DNA from: Martinezella miluonensis
GTDB lineage: Bacteria > Pseudomonadota > Alphaproteobacteria > Rhizobiales > Rhizobiaceae
Assembly (NCBI RefSeq): GCF_900094545.1
Contig: NZ_FMAH01000025.1
Location: forward strand, 35,710 to 99,709
Reading direction: 5' to 3'
Length of the DNA stretch: 64,000 nt
Positions 27,834-37,069 of the stretch are shown in pieces; within the stretch, counting starts at the first letter, position 1; the number at the start of each line of letters is the position of its first letter. Under the pieces are notes generated by a model. That model ran no database searches and had not been told where the DNA came from. It saw only the letters and a list, made by a program, of their open reading frames with translations. The position numbers and the translations under genes are program-made.

Positions 27834-30038
27834 ATGTCCGGTGTCAACAACACCCAGCAGGATGTGGACATCGATCTTGCGCAGCTCTTTCGCGCCGTAT
27901 GGCGGCGGCGGCTGCGGGTTGTTGCCATCACCTTGGCAGGGGCCTGTCTGGCGTTCGCGGTTGCTAAAGTCATTTCGCCGGAATACCGCAGCGAAACCCG
28001 CATCCTGATCGAGCAGCGAGCGCCGGCCTTTGCGACGACGACCAGCAACGATTCCGGTTCCGCCCCGCTGCTGGACGAACTCAATATTGCCAGCCAGGTT
28101 CAGATCCTGCAGTCGGCGGACCTGATCAAGCAGGTCATTACCAATCTCAAGCTCTACGAGCGCCCGGAATTCGATGCCGCCAACAATAAGTCCGCGCTTT
28201 CCGATATTCTCGTCAAGCTGCATCTGAAGCGTGCTGCCGGCGACAAGGCACCGGAAGAGCGGATGCTGGATGCGTTCTCCGGCCGGCTGCAGGTCTACCA
28301 GGTCAACGCCTCGCGCGTGATCGGCATAAGCTTCAGTTCCCGCGATCCGTCCTTGGCAGCCAGCGTGCCGAATGCGATCGCGCAGGTCTATCTGTCCATG
28401 CAGAGCGGCGCCAAGCTGGATTCCAACAGCGAGGCGACGCGTTGGCTGGAGCCGGAAATCACCAAACTGCGCGAAAAGGTCGGCGAGGCCGAAAAGAAGG
28501 TTGCAGATTATCGCACTGCCAACGGCCTGCTTCAGACCAGCCAGAACAACAATTTCGCCACCCAGCAGCTTGCCGATATTTCCTCGCAGCTCACACAGGT
28601 TCGCGGCGACAGAGCCAGTGCCGACGCACGCGCTCAGGCGGTGCGCAATGCGCTCTCCAGCGGCCGCTCCACCGACACGCTCTCCGACGTTTCCGGGTCG
28701 CAGACCGTTCAGCGGTTGAAGGCAACGGAATCCAACCTGGAATCGCAGATTTCGGACCTGTCCACGACGCTGATGGACGGTCATCCGCGTCTGAAGAGCC
28801 TGCGGGCACAGCTTGCCGACATCCGCCAGCAGATCAGCCGCGAAACTCAGAGGATCCTTGCCAGTATCGACAACGAGTCCAAGGTGGCACAGCTGCGCGA
28901 ACAGCAGTTGCTGACACAGTCGAATACGCTGAAGGCGGCAAGCGCCAAGGCGGGGGAGGACGAGGTCGGCCTCAATGCGCTGGAGCGTGAAGCCGCAGCT
29001 CAGCGGCAACTGCTCGAGACCTATCTCGCCCGCTATCGCGAGGCGGCGTCTCGCGCAGACAAGAATTCCAGCCCGGCCGATGCCCGCGTCGTTTCGACGG
29101 CGGTGGAGCCGGTCGATCCCGCTTTCCCGAAGGTCGGCCCGATCGTTGTTGTCGCGACCTTGGCAACCTTCCTTCTGACCTCCATCGTCATCATGCTGGC
29201 GGAGTTGTTCAGCGGTCGTGCATTGCGACCGGTCGGGCCGGTAGGTCGGCAGGAAACGGACGAAACCAAAGTCGCGCTTCTTCGTCAGTCCGATACCCCG
29301 GCGGAGGCTGTCGCCGTCAAGCACGTCACCGCGCCCGCAAGCATGCTTTCAGTTCCTGCCGACGAAACCCGGGCACAGGAGATGGAAGAAGCTGCTGATC
29401 TCGCGCACAAGCCGAAGGAAGCGGTCAAGAAATCGGAAGAGGAGGAGGATTTCTCCATCCAGTCTGTCGCCGATTATCTTGTCGACAGCGGCTCCAGGCT
29501 GGCAATTGCCATATCACCGAGCGGTGATGACGGCTCGACCGCAACCATCATGCTCGCACGGACTATTGCGGATGCAGGAAATCGCATCGTGCTGGTCGAT
29601 ATGACGGGAAGCGGTTGCCCCTCCAGGCTCATGGCGGAGCATCAGGAACTTCCGGGCGTTACCGATCTGCTTTGCGGCGAGGCGGCCTTTGCCGATACGA
29701 TCCACCCGGACCGGCTTTCCGATGCCCATCTCGTGCCGCAGGGCATGAGCGACCTCGGCCGCGCGATGCGCGGCGCCGACCGCCTGTCCCTGATCCTCGA
29801 CGCCCTCGGCTCGGCCTATGATATCGTCCTGGTGGAATGCGGCGCGGCGGAGGTTTCGGGTGTGGCGCGGCTGACGCGAAGCAAGGAAACGGAAATCATT
29901 CTTTCCATGCCGCAGCCCGACGAAAAGCAGTTCCTCTCGTCGATGACCGAATTCCAGAAGGCCGGCTACGAGCACATCATCCTGATGTCCGGCTGGCGCG
30001 AGGAACATGATCCGGATACGCGTCGCGACGCTGCCTGA
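27834..30038 (+). CDS. GumC/ExoP-type exopolysaccharide chain-length protein with degenerate kinase-like domain
   Basis: A 734-residue inner-membrane protein that would control polymer length and export. Helices near residues 29-47 and 435-458 flank a long coiled-coil periplasmic region of the Wzz/GumC type, with the pre-helix motif DPAFPKVGP. From about residue 550 a BY-kinase-like fold follows. Its Walker A position reads SPSGDDGSTA without Lys, and the Walker B region reads DIVLVECGA. The tail lacks a Tyr cluster, so kinase activity is unlikely. The ATG at 27834 has GGAG nine bases upstream. Its stop abuts that of the convergent gene. Confidence 0.88.
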   Translation: MSGVNNTQQDVDIDLAQLFRAVWRRRLRVVAITLAGACLAFAVAKVISPEYRSETRILIEQRAPAFATTTSNDSGSAPLLDELNIASQVQILQSADLIKQVITNLKLYERPEFDAANNKSALSDILVKLHLKRAAGDKAPEERMLDAFSGRLQVYQVNASRVIGISFSSRDPSLAASVPNAIAQVYLSMQSGAKLDSNSEATRWLEPEITKLREKVGEAEKKVADYRTANGLLQTSQNNNFATQQLADISSQLTQVRGDRASADARAQAVRNALSSGRSTDTLSDVSGSQTVQRLKATESNLESQISDLSTTLMDGHPRLKSLRAQLADIRQQISRETQRILASIDNESKVAQLREQQLLTQSNTLKAASAKAGEDEVGLNALEREAAAQRQLLETYLARYREAASRADKNSSPADARVVSTAVEPVDPAFPKVGPIVVVATLATFLLTSIVIMLAELFSGRALRPVGPVGRQETDETKVALLRQSDTPAEAVAVKHVTAPASMLSVPADETRAQEMEEAADLAHKPKEAVKKSEEEEDFSIQSVADYLVDSGSRLAIAISPSGDDGSTATIMLARTIADAGNRIVLVDMTGSGCPSRLMAEHQELPGVTDLLCGEAAFADTIHPDRLSDAHLVPQGMSDLGRAMRGADRLSLILDALGSAYDIVLVECGAAEVSGVARLTRSKETEIILSMPQPDEKQFLSSMTEFQKAGYEHIILMSGWREEHDPDTRRDAA

Positions 30039-31295
30039 TCAATCTTTTTCGTTGTCGTCCGCCGGAGCCGAACCGGTACCTTGCCGAGCCCGCAGCCTTT
30101 GAATGAAGGTGTAAAGTTGCGGGTAGCCCTTGATGGCCGTCTTGGCGCGCGTGATGCTGCGCTGGATCACTGCAGCCGCATGGCCGGCGGTGGAGACGGG
30201 TATGAGCAAATCATGCTGCGTGGTTTCCACCGGACACCACGAACGCTTGTAGGTCTGGTCACCGATACCGAAATCGAAGATGGCGGCACCCTCACGATGC
30301 AGCCGCTCGATCATCAGCCAGAATAGCAGCTCGCCGGGGCTGGCTTCCGCAACCAGCGACTCGTCGATTGAGGCAAACTGGCAGATCACATGATCGCCTT
30401 TGCGCGACAAGGCTGCGACGGCGGGAATATGTCCCTCATGCTCGCCCTTGAGCCGGAGCGCGTGCATCTGCAGCGTGGCGTCGAAACCATCATTTGCCCG
30501 TCGGCGTAGCAGCCGGTGTAGCGCGGCCTGGGTAGGGTCGTCGGCGAAAACATCGGGCAGGCCGGCTTCCTTGAAGCGAACCGCCTTCTGGTGGAAAAAC
30601 AGGTCCAGCAGGGTATCTTGCTGATCGGGCGCGGCAATTACATATTCATAACCGCCTTTGGCGTCGAGGATGCGGCTCTGGTGTTTGAACTTCTTCCGTC
30701 GCCGCTTGGCGTTCACCTGTTTCAGGCTGAGTTCGAAACTGTCCAGGAATGGCAGCTGGAAGGCGCGGTTCTGGTTCTCCACGGCAGATAGCGAGGCGAG
30801 GGGACTTCTGCCGCCGCGCCAGCTGAGCGGTACGTTGCGCAGGATGGCGATATCAGCCTTGCCGCGCAAGGCCGCGGCGATGGCCGCCACTTGTACCGCC
30901 GTCAATTCTCCGCTCGTCCGAAACTCGGCGGAGAACAGGCCGGTATTGATGTTGCTGTGGCGTGCGCCGATGAATTCGGCCCGCCTGACGCCACGGCTGC
31001 GGATGATCTCCAGCGGCAGGATGAAAGCGGTCCGGCCTGAGAGAGAGCCGCGAATGATGGCGAGTGGATGCCGGAAGGTTTCGACCCAGGGCACACACCA
31101 GTCATAGCTCTGATGCAGAGAGGTCAGATTGTCCTGTTCCAGCGCGCGCCATTCGGCCTCGAGCGGCGCCATGCTGTCGAAGACGTCGATCCGCAGATCG
31201 TCGCGCAGCACCGGCGGCGTTGGCGCGGGCGCATCCCGCCTGCCCGTTGCCGAGGCAACGGCGGTGCCGGCGATATCTTGCTCCTGCGTCTGCAT
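30039..31295 (-). CDS. GNAT-fold acyltransferase (BioF2/FemAB-like, CelD type)
   Basis: A 418-residue protein of the Acetyltransf_6 (BioF2-like) group. The family region includes KQVNAKRRRKKFKHQSRILD and later LLFWLMIERLHREGAAIFDF with GIGDQTYKRSW. Such proteins commonly accompany exopolysaccharide and cellulose loci and are thought to acylate sugars or lipids; its substrate is unknown. No signal peptide is seen. The stop codon lies directly against that of the GumC-like gene (TGA at 30036-30038, TCA at 30039-30041). Confidence 0.85.
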   Translation of the reverse strand: MQTQEQDIAGTAVASATGRRDAPAPTPPVLRDDLRIDVFDSMAPLEAEWRALEQDNLTSLHQSYDWCVPWVETFRHPLAIIRGSLSGRTAFILPLEIIRSRGVRRAEFIGARHSNINTGLFSAEFRTSGELTAVQVAAIAAALRGKADIAILRNVPLSWRGGRSPLASLSAVENQNRAFQLPFLDSFELSLKQVNAKRRRKKFKHQSRILDAKGGYEYVIAAPDQQDTLLDLFFHQKAVRFKEAGLPDVFADDPTQAALHRLLRRRANDGFDATLQMHALRLKGEHEGHIPAVAALSRKGDHVICQFASIDESLVAEASPGELLFWLMIERLHREGAAIFDFGIGDQTYKRSWCPVETTQHDLLIPVSTAGHAAAVIQRSITRAKTAIKGYPQLYTFIQRLRARQGTGSAPADDNEKD

Positions 31296-31430
31296 TCGAT
31301 CCTTCCCGCATTGGCGGCATTCGAACGCAGTTTTGCTGCTGGCGGCTTATCTTTGGCTTAAGATGGTACAATCCGCCCGCATATCCCGTAGATCAAGGTT
31401 AGCGTTGCGTAAACGGGCTGAACACATCCG

Positions 31431-31640
31431 TTATTGCGGACGCGGCCCCGCCATCCATTTGATGATGCCCATGGCGGGCAGCACCCAGATTGTGCCGCTG
31501 AGAAGGAAGTAGAGAAACTGAACCCAGCCGGGTTGGTCTCCAAGCGTGCGCACGGCAACGATCATGGCTACGATGGCATAGACTACAACCAGCAGCACAA
31601 GCAGGATCATGCCGATGAATTTACGCAGGCGAAGTGGCAC
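31431..31640 (-). CDS. Small inner membrane protein, DUF2842
   Basis: A 69-residue protein with two helices (FIGMILLVLLVVVYAIVAMI and FLYFLLSGTIWVLPAMGI) and the short segment MAGPRP at the end, matching DUF2842. I start at GTG 31640 (PLRLRKFIG), which has AGGAG upstream; the open frame extends further but without family resemblance. Function is unknown. It is divergent from ctaA, a frequent neighbour in Rhizobiales. Confidence 0.8.
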   Translation of the reverse strand: MPLRLRKFIGMILLVLLVVVYAIVAMIVAVRTLGDQPGWVQFLYFLLSGTIWVLPAMGIIKWMAGPRPQ

Positions 31641-31753
31641 GGGGTGGTTTCTCCTCTGACGACAACATGCCGCGACGGCATGCCGCAAACTCCCGGGACT
31701 TGTTTTGCACGCCCCTATCGGGCAAATCAACAGCCTGATCGAAGGGAGACGTC

Positions 31754-32857
31754 ATGGCTGCCACTAATTTCACGTCGGAACAGGCTATTTTGAAGGAAGT
31801 CGTCCGTCAGGATCGCAATCGCCGCGCCATCCGCCTCTGGCTCGCCTGTGTGCTGCTGGTTCTCTTCGGCCTCGTACTGGTAGGCGGCGCGACGCGCCTC
31901 ACCAATTCCGGCCTGTCGATCACGCAGTGGCAGCCGATCCACGGCGTCATCCCGCCGCTGAATGCGCAGGAATGGCAGGACGAGTTCGAGCTCTACAAGC
32001 ACATCCCTCAGTTTCAGATCCTGAACAAGGACATGACCGTCGATGAGTTCAAGGGCATTTTCTGGTGGGAGTGGGCGCATCGGCTGCTTGCGCGCACCAT
32101 CGGCGTGATCTTCGGCGTGCCTCTGTTGTTCTTCGTCCTGACCGGCCGGGTCGAGCGCAAGCTCTGGCTGCCGCTTGCCGGCATTTTCCTCCTTGGCGGG
32201 CTGCAGGGCGCAATCGGCTGGTGGATGGTCTCCTCCGGCCTGGAAGCGCGCACCGATGTCAGCCAGTATCGTCTCGCGACCCATCTCGTGACGGCCTGTC
32301 TGATTTTCGCCGCCTGTATGTGGTTCATGCGGGCGCTGTCTCCGCATTCGAACGAGCCGGCGCCAACCCGTTATTCGGCAAAACTGGCCGGTCTCATCGC
32401 CATCATGGCATTGTTTCAGATCTATCTCGGCGCCCTTGTCGCCGGTCTCGATGCCGGCATGAGCTACAATACCTGGCCGCTCATGGATGGCGCCATCGTC
32501 CCCGATGGACTGCTCGTGCAGTCACCGGGCTGGATCAATTTCTTTGAGAACCCGAAGACGGTGCAGTTCGTTCATCGTCTCGGCGCCTACGCGCTCTTCG
32601 TCGTCGTCGCTTTCAACATGATTGTCTCGCTGCGCGCCGCGCCGCAGACAACACATGCGCGCCGCTCGGTCGTCCTGTTCCTGCTTGTGCTGATCCAGGC
32701 GATACTCGGCATCACCACGCTGCTGCTGCAGGTGCCGCTACACTTGGCATTGGCGCATCAGGCGGGTGCTTTGATCGTCTTTGGTTTCGCGATCGCCAAT
32801 TGGCGGGGCTTTTATGGCGAATTGCCGCGCCAGACCTCGATCGTCGTGGGACATTGA
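31754..32857 (+). CDS. ctaA: Heme A synthase (COX15/CtaA)
   Basis: CtaA oxidises heme O to heme A for cytochrome c oxidase. The 367-residue protein has eight transmembrane helices in two similar halves. Family segments are GGATRLTNSGLSITQWQPIH, FWWEWAHRLLARTIG, QIYLGALVAGLDAGMSYNTW and VQFVHRLGAYALF, including the conserved His residues that bind heme. AGGGAG precedes the ATG. A hairpin overlaps the stop codon. Confidence 0.97.
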   Translation: MAATNFTSEQAILKEVVRQDRNRRAIRLWLACVLLVLFGLVLVGGATRLTNSGLSITQWQPIHGVIPPLNAQEWQDEFELYKHIPQFQILNKDMTVDEFKGIFWWEWAHRLLARTIGVIFGVPLLFFVLTGRVERKLWLPLAGIFLLGGLQGAIGWWMVSSGLEARTDVSQYRLATHLVTACLIFAACMWFMRALSPHSNEPAPTRYSAKLAGLIAIMALFQIYLGALVAGLDAGMSYNTWPLMDGAIVPDGLLVQSPGWINFFENPKTVQFVHRLGAYALFVVVAFNMIVSLRAAPQTTHARRSVVLFLLVLIQAILGITTLLLQVPLHLALAHQAGALIVFGFAIANWRGFYGELPRQTSIVVGH

Positions 32858-32874
32858 GGCGCATCGCGCCTCAA
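32854..32874 (+). terminator. Stop-codon-overlapping hairpin of ctaA
   Basis: TTGAGGCGC pairs perfectly with GCGCCTCAA around ATC. The TGA stop is in the left arm. No long T tract follows, so it may protect the mRNA end rather than terminate. Confidence 0.5.
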
Positions 32875-32885
32875 TTCAATCCTTC

Positions 32886-34244
32886 TTAGCGTGCTGAGGC
32901 GACGCTTGCCGCCGACGACATCCGCGACACGACTTTCAAGTGCTTGATTTCACCGCGCTTGAAGGCGGCGAGGAAGCGATTGTAATCCTTAAAGACCACG
33001 CAGCCATTCGATTCTGCACGGCCTCCTCTGAGCATGTACGTATGCGCCAGCAAGCCGTCACGGCCATAGACCCGGCCGCCGCCTGTGGGTGTCAGACGCA
33101 GCGCCCGTACGCCATGGAACAGGCTTTCCCTGTAAGTCAGCTTATAAGTCTCAGGCGGCGTCGGGCCGGTGTTTTTGCGGTCGACATAGCGGGGATTGTC
33201 ACGCATGTGGCCGAGGCCGGAATGCGCCTCGAGGCGCTCGCCGCTCGGGAGATAGACAGTCTTCGCTTCGATATCGTAGATCGCCGTACCGCTGCCGGGA
33301 CTGATGGCGGCAAAGGGATTGATGAAGGGCTTCGCCTTGCGCACGGAGCTCTCATCGGGATCCGCGTAGGCGAGGAGACGTGCCGGCGGCTGCGCGGGCG
33401 TGTCTTTGACCGTTGCTCTGGCGATGGCGGCGGAAGCGGGCGCGGGGGTGTTAACGCGCCGCAGTTCCGGTTCGCGGTCCGGGCGGGCCAACGGCACTAC
33501 GCTCAGCACGGCTTCCGTCATCGCGATGTCGGCATCCTTGGCCGGCAGCGGCGTTGCTTCTGCGATGGCCGGCAGGCCTGCAGGAGACGCCGAGGCTACT
33601 GCGACCGGCAGCAGATCGGCCTTCGCCGGACCTGCCGTGGGTATGGAAGCGGCAGCATATTTGACTTGCGCCAGCGACTGTACCGCAGCGGCGAAGTTGA
33701 CGGCGATCACCTTGCGCAGATGGTCGAGCGTTTCAGGCGAGGCGGCTGCCACTTCGATGCGGCCGCCCTTGATGCTTGCCGCAGCACTTTGCTCCAGCTT
33801 GATCTGGGATGCCTGCTGCACCAGAGCGTTTGCCAATTGCGAACGAATGGCGTCTTTGCTGGCAGTTTTCGTCTGAACATCATCTGAGGCCGGCGTAGAG
33901 GCTGCTCCGCTTACCGAAGCGTTTGCGGGTACACCGGCGAAGCGGCTTTGTCCGTTCAGCGATGCGACCTGGCTGGAAAGGCGGGCGGGGTGGGCCATAT
34001 GGCCCTGCGGCACGATGAAAGCCGATGCTCGCGGCGTCAGGAAGTCGTTCGCCGTCGTATTGGCGCCGGGGAGGGACAGCACCATCGATTGAGTGGTGAT
34101 CAGCGTTGCCGCGACCCAGGCGAAAGCCATAACGGCGACGCCGGTGGCCAAGGGGCCGGGGCTTATGCTGAAGGATTTTTTCCGTCGCGAGGCGTAGCCG
34201 GAACGCGAATTGAAGTTACCGAAGTCTTCGGTGACAAACGCCAT
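32886..34244 (-). CDS. DUF2778 (Tlde1-type L,D-transpeptidase-like) membrane protein
   Basis: A 452-residue protein with a short basic cytoplasmic start, one transmembrane segment (about residues 30-50) and a long Ala-rich periplasmic linker. A C-terminal DUF2778 domain contains SGTAIYDIEAKTVYLPSGE, AHSGLGHMRDNP and the putative nucleophile in AESNGCVVF (Cys near residue 414). DUF2778 includes Tlde1, a peptidoglycan-cleaving or exchanging enzyme. A housekeeping wall role is as likely as an effector role, since no secretion genes or immunity gene are adjacent. Start at ATG 34244. Confidence 0.8.
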   Translation of the reverse strand: MAFVTEDFGNFNSRSGYASRRKKSFSISPGPLATGVAVMAFAWVAATLITTQSMVLSLPGANTTANDFLTPRASAFIVPQGHMAHPARLSSQVASLNGQSRFAGVPANASVSGAASTPASDDVQTKTASKDAIRSQLANALVQQASQIKLEQSAAASIKGGRIEVAAASPETLDHLRKVIAVNFAAAVQSLAQVKYAAASIPTAGPAKADLLPVAVASASPAGLPAIAEATPLPAKDADIAMTEAVLSVVPLARPDREPELRRVNTPAPASAAIARATVKDTPAQPPARLLAYADPDESSVRKAKPFINPFAAISPGSGTAIYDIEAKTVYLPSGERLEAHSGLGHMRDNPRYVDRKNTGPTPPETYKLTYRESLFHGVRALRLTPTGGGRVYGRDGLLAHTYMLRGGRAESNGCVVFKDYNRFLAAFKRGEIKHLKVVSRMSSAASVASAR

Positions 34245-34596
34245 GATACTCGTTATCCAAACTACACAGACACTATGCCGGCTCACAGATGCACACGCGT
34301 CCTGACGCGGAACCCGCGTCCGACCACCACATTGCCGACTGTCTGGAAGCATGCCGAATTATGGTAACCAATTCCTTTACACTGGCTCATTCTTGGATAT
34401 TCATTGAAAAAAGAGATACGTCTAACGCCCAATTCATCCCGGCCCGCGAAGCCGTTAAAGAACGAATTCGGCCGACAATAAGCCGCATCGCGTCACGGGG
34501 ATCAATTCTTCGTGTAGCGCCTGCTAATTTAGCTGGAAGGCAAAATTGTGGCCGCGGACGCGCGAGTGCCTAAATTGGCGAGGGACGTTAGCCCGA
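34245..34596. other. Gene-free region upstream of the DUF2778 gene
   Basis: No credible coding frame on either strand. The region must hold the DUF2778 promoter. I see no strong hairpin or RNA gene. Confidence 0.4.
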
Positions 34597-34648
34597 TAAA
34601 AAGCCCGGCCAATCTATCCCCTAAGAGGGGACGATCGACCGGGCTCTC
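34597..34648 (-). terminator. Terminator of argC
   Basis: On the minus strand AGCCCGG and CCGGGCT close a large hairpin with an inner CCCCTC / GAGGGG pair, followed by TTTTT, 26 bases after the argC stop. Confidence 0.75.
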
Positions 34649-34673
34649 AGATTCTCCGGTTATGCTTTGCGCC

Positions 34674-35606
34674 TCAGGCGCCCAGCATCAGATCCATGTT
34701 CTGCACGGCGGCGCCCGATGCGCCCTTTCCAAGATTGTCCAGCAGCGCGACCAGATTGACCTGGGCAGCGCCCGGCGTACCGAAGGCGAAGAGCTTCATC
34801 GTGTCCTTGCCGGCGAGCTCGACGGCATTGATGCGCGGCAGGGTCCGGCTCTCCTCCAGGGAGACGACCTGGACGATATCCTGGCCGGCATAATGCTCGA
34901 CAAGTGCGGCATGGATGCTCTCCAGCGTCGCGCCTTCCGCCAGATCGCCGAGATGCAGCGGCACCTGCACGATCATGCCCTGCGGGAACCGGCCAACGGA
35001 CGGCGAGAAGATCGGCGCGCGATCGAGCAGGCCATGCGTCGTCATCTCAGGCACATGCTTATGGGTCAACGTCAGGCCGTAGAGGAAATGCGGCGCGCTG
35101 ATCGCATCCGGGTGGTCCGGGTTTTCCATCTGGGCGATCATCTGCTTGCCGCCGCCGGTATAGCCGGATACGGCATTGACCGTCACGGGATAGCCGGCCG
35201 GAAGGATGCCGGCCGCGCGCAGCGGACGGATGAGGCCGATTGCGCCCGTTGGGTAGCAGCCCGGATTGGCGACAAAGCGCGAGGTCTTGATCCGGTTGCC
35301 CTGATCCTTGTCCATTTCAGCAAAGCCATAGGCCCAGTCGGGATGAATGCGGAAAGCCGTCGAAGTATCGATGACGCGGACATTGTTGTTAGCGGCCACC
35401 ATCTTCACCGCTTCCTTCGACGCATCGTCGGGCAGGCAGAGAATGGCGATATCGGCGCTGTTCAGCATGTCTTCGCGTATCGCAGCATTGCGGCGCTCGG
35501 CTTCCGGAATGGACAGAAGCTCGACGTCGCGGCGATCGGCCATGCGCGTGCGGATCTGCAAGCCCGTGGTTCCGTGTTCGCCATCGATGAAGATCTTCGG
35601 TGCCAT
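34674..35606 (-). CDS. argC: N-acetyl-gamma-glutamyl-phosphate reductase, type 2
   Basis: ArgC reduces N-acetylglutamyl phosphate to the semialdehyde in arginine synthesis. The 310-residue protein is the shorter type 2 form. The N-terminal nucleotide-binding segment is FIDGEHGTTGLQIRTRM and the catalytic Cys lies in NPGCYPTGAI. speB lies 84 bases upstream on the same strand, giving an arginine/agmatine theme. Confidence 0.95.
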   Translation of the reverse strand: MAPKIFIDGEHGTTGLQIRTRMADRRDVELLSIPEAERRNAAIREDMLNSADIAILCLPDDASKEAVKMVAANNNVRVIDTSTAFRIHPDWAYGFAEMDKDQGNRIKTSRFVANPGCYPTGAIGLIRPLRAAGILPAGYPVTVNAVSGYTGGGKQMIAQMENPDHPDAISAPHFLYGLTLTHKHVPEMTTHGLLDRAPIFSPSVGRFPQGMIVQVPLHLGDLAEGATLESIHAALVEHYAGQDIVQVVSLEESRTLPRINAVELAGKDTMKLFAFGTPGAAQVNLVALLDNLGKGASGAAVQNMDLMLGA

Positions 35607-35690
35607 GTTATTCCTGCTCTTTCAATAGGTTCAGAGTGTTTCCGGACTCAGTTTGCCATGGAGTTGATTCAAAATGATAACAGCCGGACT

Positions 35691-36644
35691 TTAGCGTCCG
35701 GCCGCACGCCTTTCGGCATGCAGACCGAGCATATACATCGCCACCGTTGCCCCCGCAATGGCGGTGATATCGGCATGATCATAGGCCGGCGAGACTTCGA
35801 CGACATCGGCGCCCCTGATGTCGAGCTGATGCAGCCGTTGCAGCGTGGACAAGATCTTCGCGCTGGAAGGGCCGCCGGCCACCGGCGTCCCCGTACCTGG
35901 CGCATAGGCCGGGTCGAGGCAGTCGATATCGAAGGTAAGGTAGGCGGGAGCACCCTTGGTATGCGAGACGATCGTCGAGGCGATGTCGGCGGGGCTCATA
36001 TCCTCGACCTGGTGGCCATAGAGAATATGGATGCCGAAATCGTCAGGCGCATGCGTGCGGATGCCGATCTGGATGGAGCGATCCGGGTCGATCAGGCCGT
36101 CGCGCACGGCACGGGCGACGAAGGAGCCATGATCGACACGCCTGCCGTCGTCGAACCAGGTATCCTGATGTGCGTCGAACTGCACGAGCGCCAGCGGACC
36201 ATGCTTGGCGGCATGGGCCTTCAATAGCGGCCAGGTGATGAAATGATCGCCGCCGAGCGTCAGCATGAAAGCGCCGCTATCGAGGATAGCTGTTGCCTGT
36301 CGCTCGATAGCGGCGGGCGTGTCTTGATGGTTGCCGTAATCGAGCAGGCAGTCGCCATAATCTATGACGGCCATTTCGGCGAATAGGTCGCGGTTGAAAG
36401 GATACTGCGGATCGTTGTCGAAGATCGCCGAGGCGCGCCGGATCGCTTGCGGCCCGAAGCGCGTTCCGGGCCGGTTGGAGGTCGCAGCATCGAAGGGAAT
36501 GCCCCAGACCACGGCGTCGGCGCCTTCCAGCGACTTGGTGAAGCGGCGGCGCATGAAGGAGAGGGCGCCGGCAAAGGTCGGGTCACTGGCGGCCGAGGTC
36601 AGGCTGGCCGCAGTAAACGCATGATCAATCGACGTGCTCGGCAA
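35691..36644 (-). CDS. speB: Agmatinase (ureohydrolase family)
   Basis: Predicted to hydrolyse agmatine to putrescine and urea. The 317-residue protein keeps all Mn-binding motifs: GGDHFITWPL, QFDAHQDTW and TFDIDCLDPAYAPG. Other ureohydrolases (guanidinobutyrase) share these, so the substrate is likely but not certain. The start overlaps the upstream monooxygenase-like gene by 20 bases, suggesting coupling. Confidence 0.9.
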   Translation of the reverse strand: MPSTSIDHAFTAASLTSAASDPTFAGALSFMRRRFTKSLEGADAVVWGIPFDAATSNRPGTRFGPQAIRRASAIFDNDPQYPFNRDLFAEMAVIDYGDCLLDYGNHQDTPAAIERQATAILDSGAFMLTLGGDHFITWPLLKAHAAKHGPLALVQFDAHQDTWFDDGRRVDHGSFVARAVRDGLIDPDRSIQIGIRTHAPDDFGIHILYGHQVEDMSPADIASTIVSHTKGAPAYLTFDIDCLDPAYAPGTGTPVAGGPSSAKILSTLQRLHQLDIRGADVVEVSPAYDHADITAIAGATVAMYMLGLHAERRAAGR

Positions 36645-37002
36645 CGGCGTCTCCTTTGTTCACCTGAAAATCATAGGCCCGTTCTACTCGCCCTATGCGA
36701 ACCTTATATTCCTCGTACCAGCGCTCGCGGCCGAGTTTCTGCGCCGCAAGGTGCGACACCACATTCTTCCAGGCAAGGATGCTTTGTTCATCCCGCCAGA
36801 AGGAGTTGGTGATGCCGAAGCCATCGGCGCCTCTGGCACTCTCGAGCCCAAGACAGCCGTCCTGCTCCAGCGCAAGTTTTTCCATGCGATCTCCCATGGC
36901 GCCATAGCCATTGTCGCCTTCGGTGCGGATCGAAGCGAATGTGACGATGTAGTAAGGCGGCTCGGGAGTGGCCGCGAAACGCGATGAATTGCTGGTGCTC
37001 AT
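36625..37002 (-). CDS. Antibiotic biosynthesis monooxygenase-like protein
   Basis: A 125-residue protein of the ferredoxin-like dimeric alpha-beta barrel type. Segments PYYIVTFASIRTEGDNGYGA and GLESARGADGFGITNSFWRD fit ABM-domain proteins of unknown substrate. The C-terminus runs 20 bases into speB. Whether it acts with speB is unknown. Confidence 0.8.
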   Translation of the reverse strand: MSTSNSSRFAATPEPPYYIVTFASIRTEGDNGYGAMGDRMEKLALEQDGCLGLESARGADGFGITNSFWRDEQSILAWKNVVSHLAAQKLGRERWYEEYKVRIGRVERAYDFQVNKGDAVAEHVD

Positions 37003-37069
37003 TATATCCCTCCGGATACCGTCAAATTCGGGATTTGGCCTGGAATCGCAAGCCAGCAGGGTCCGGCAG

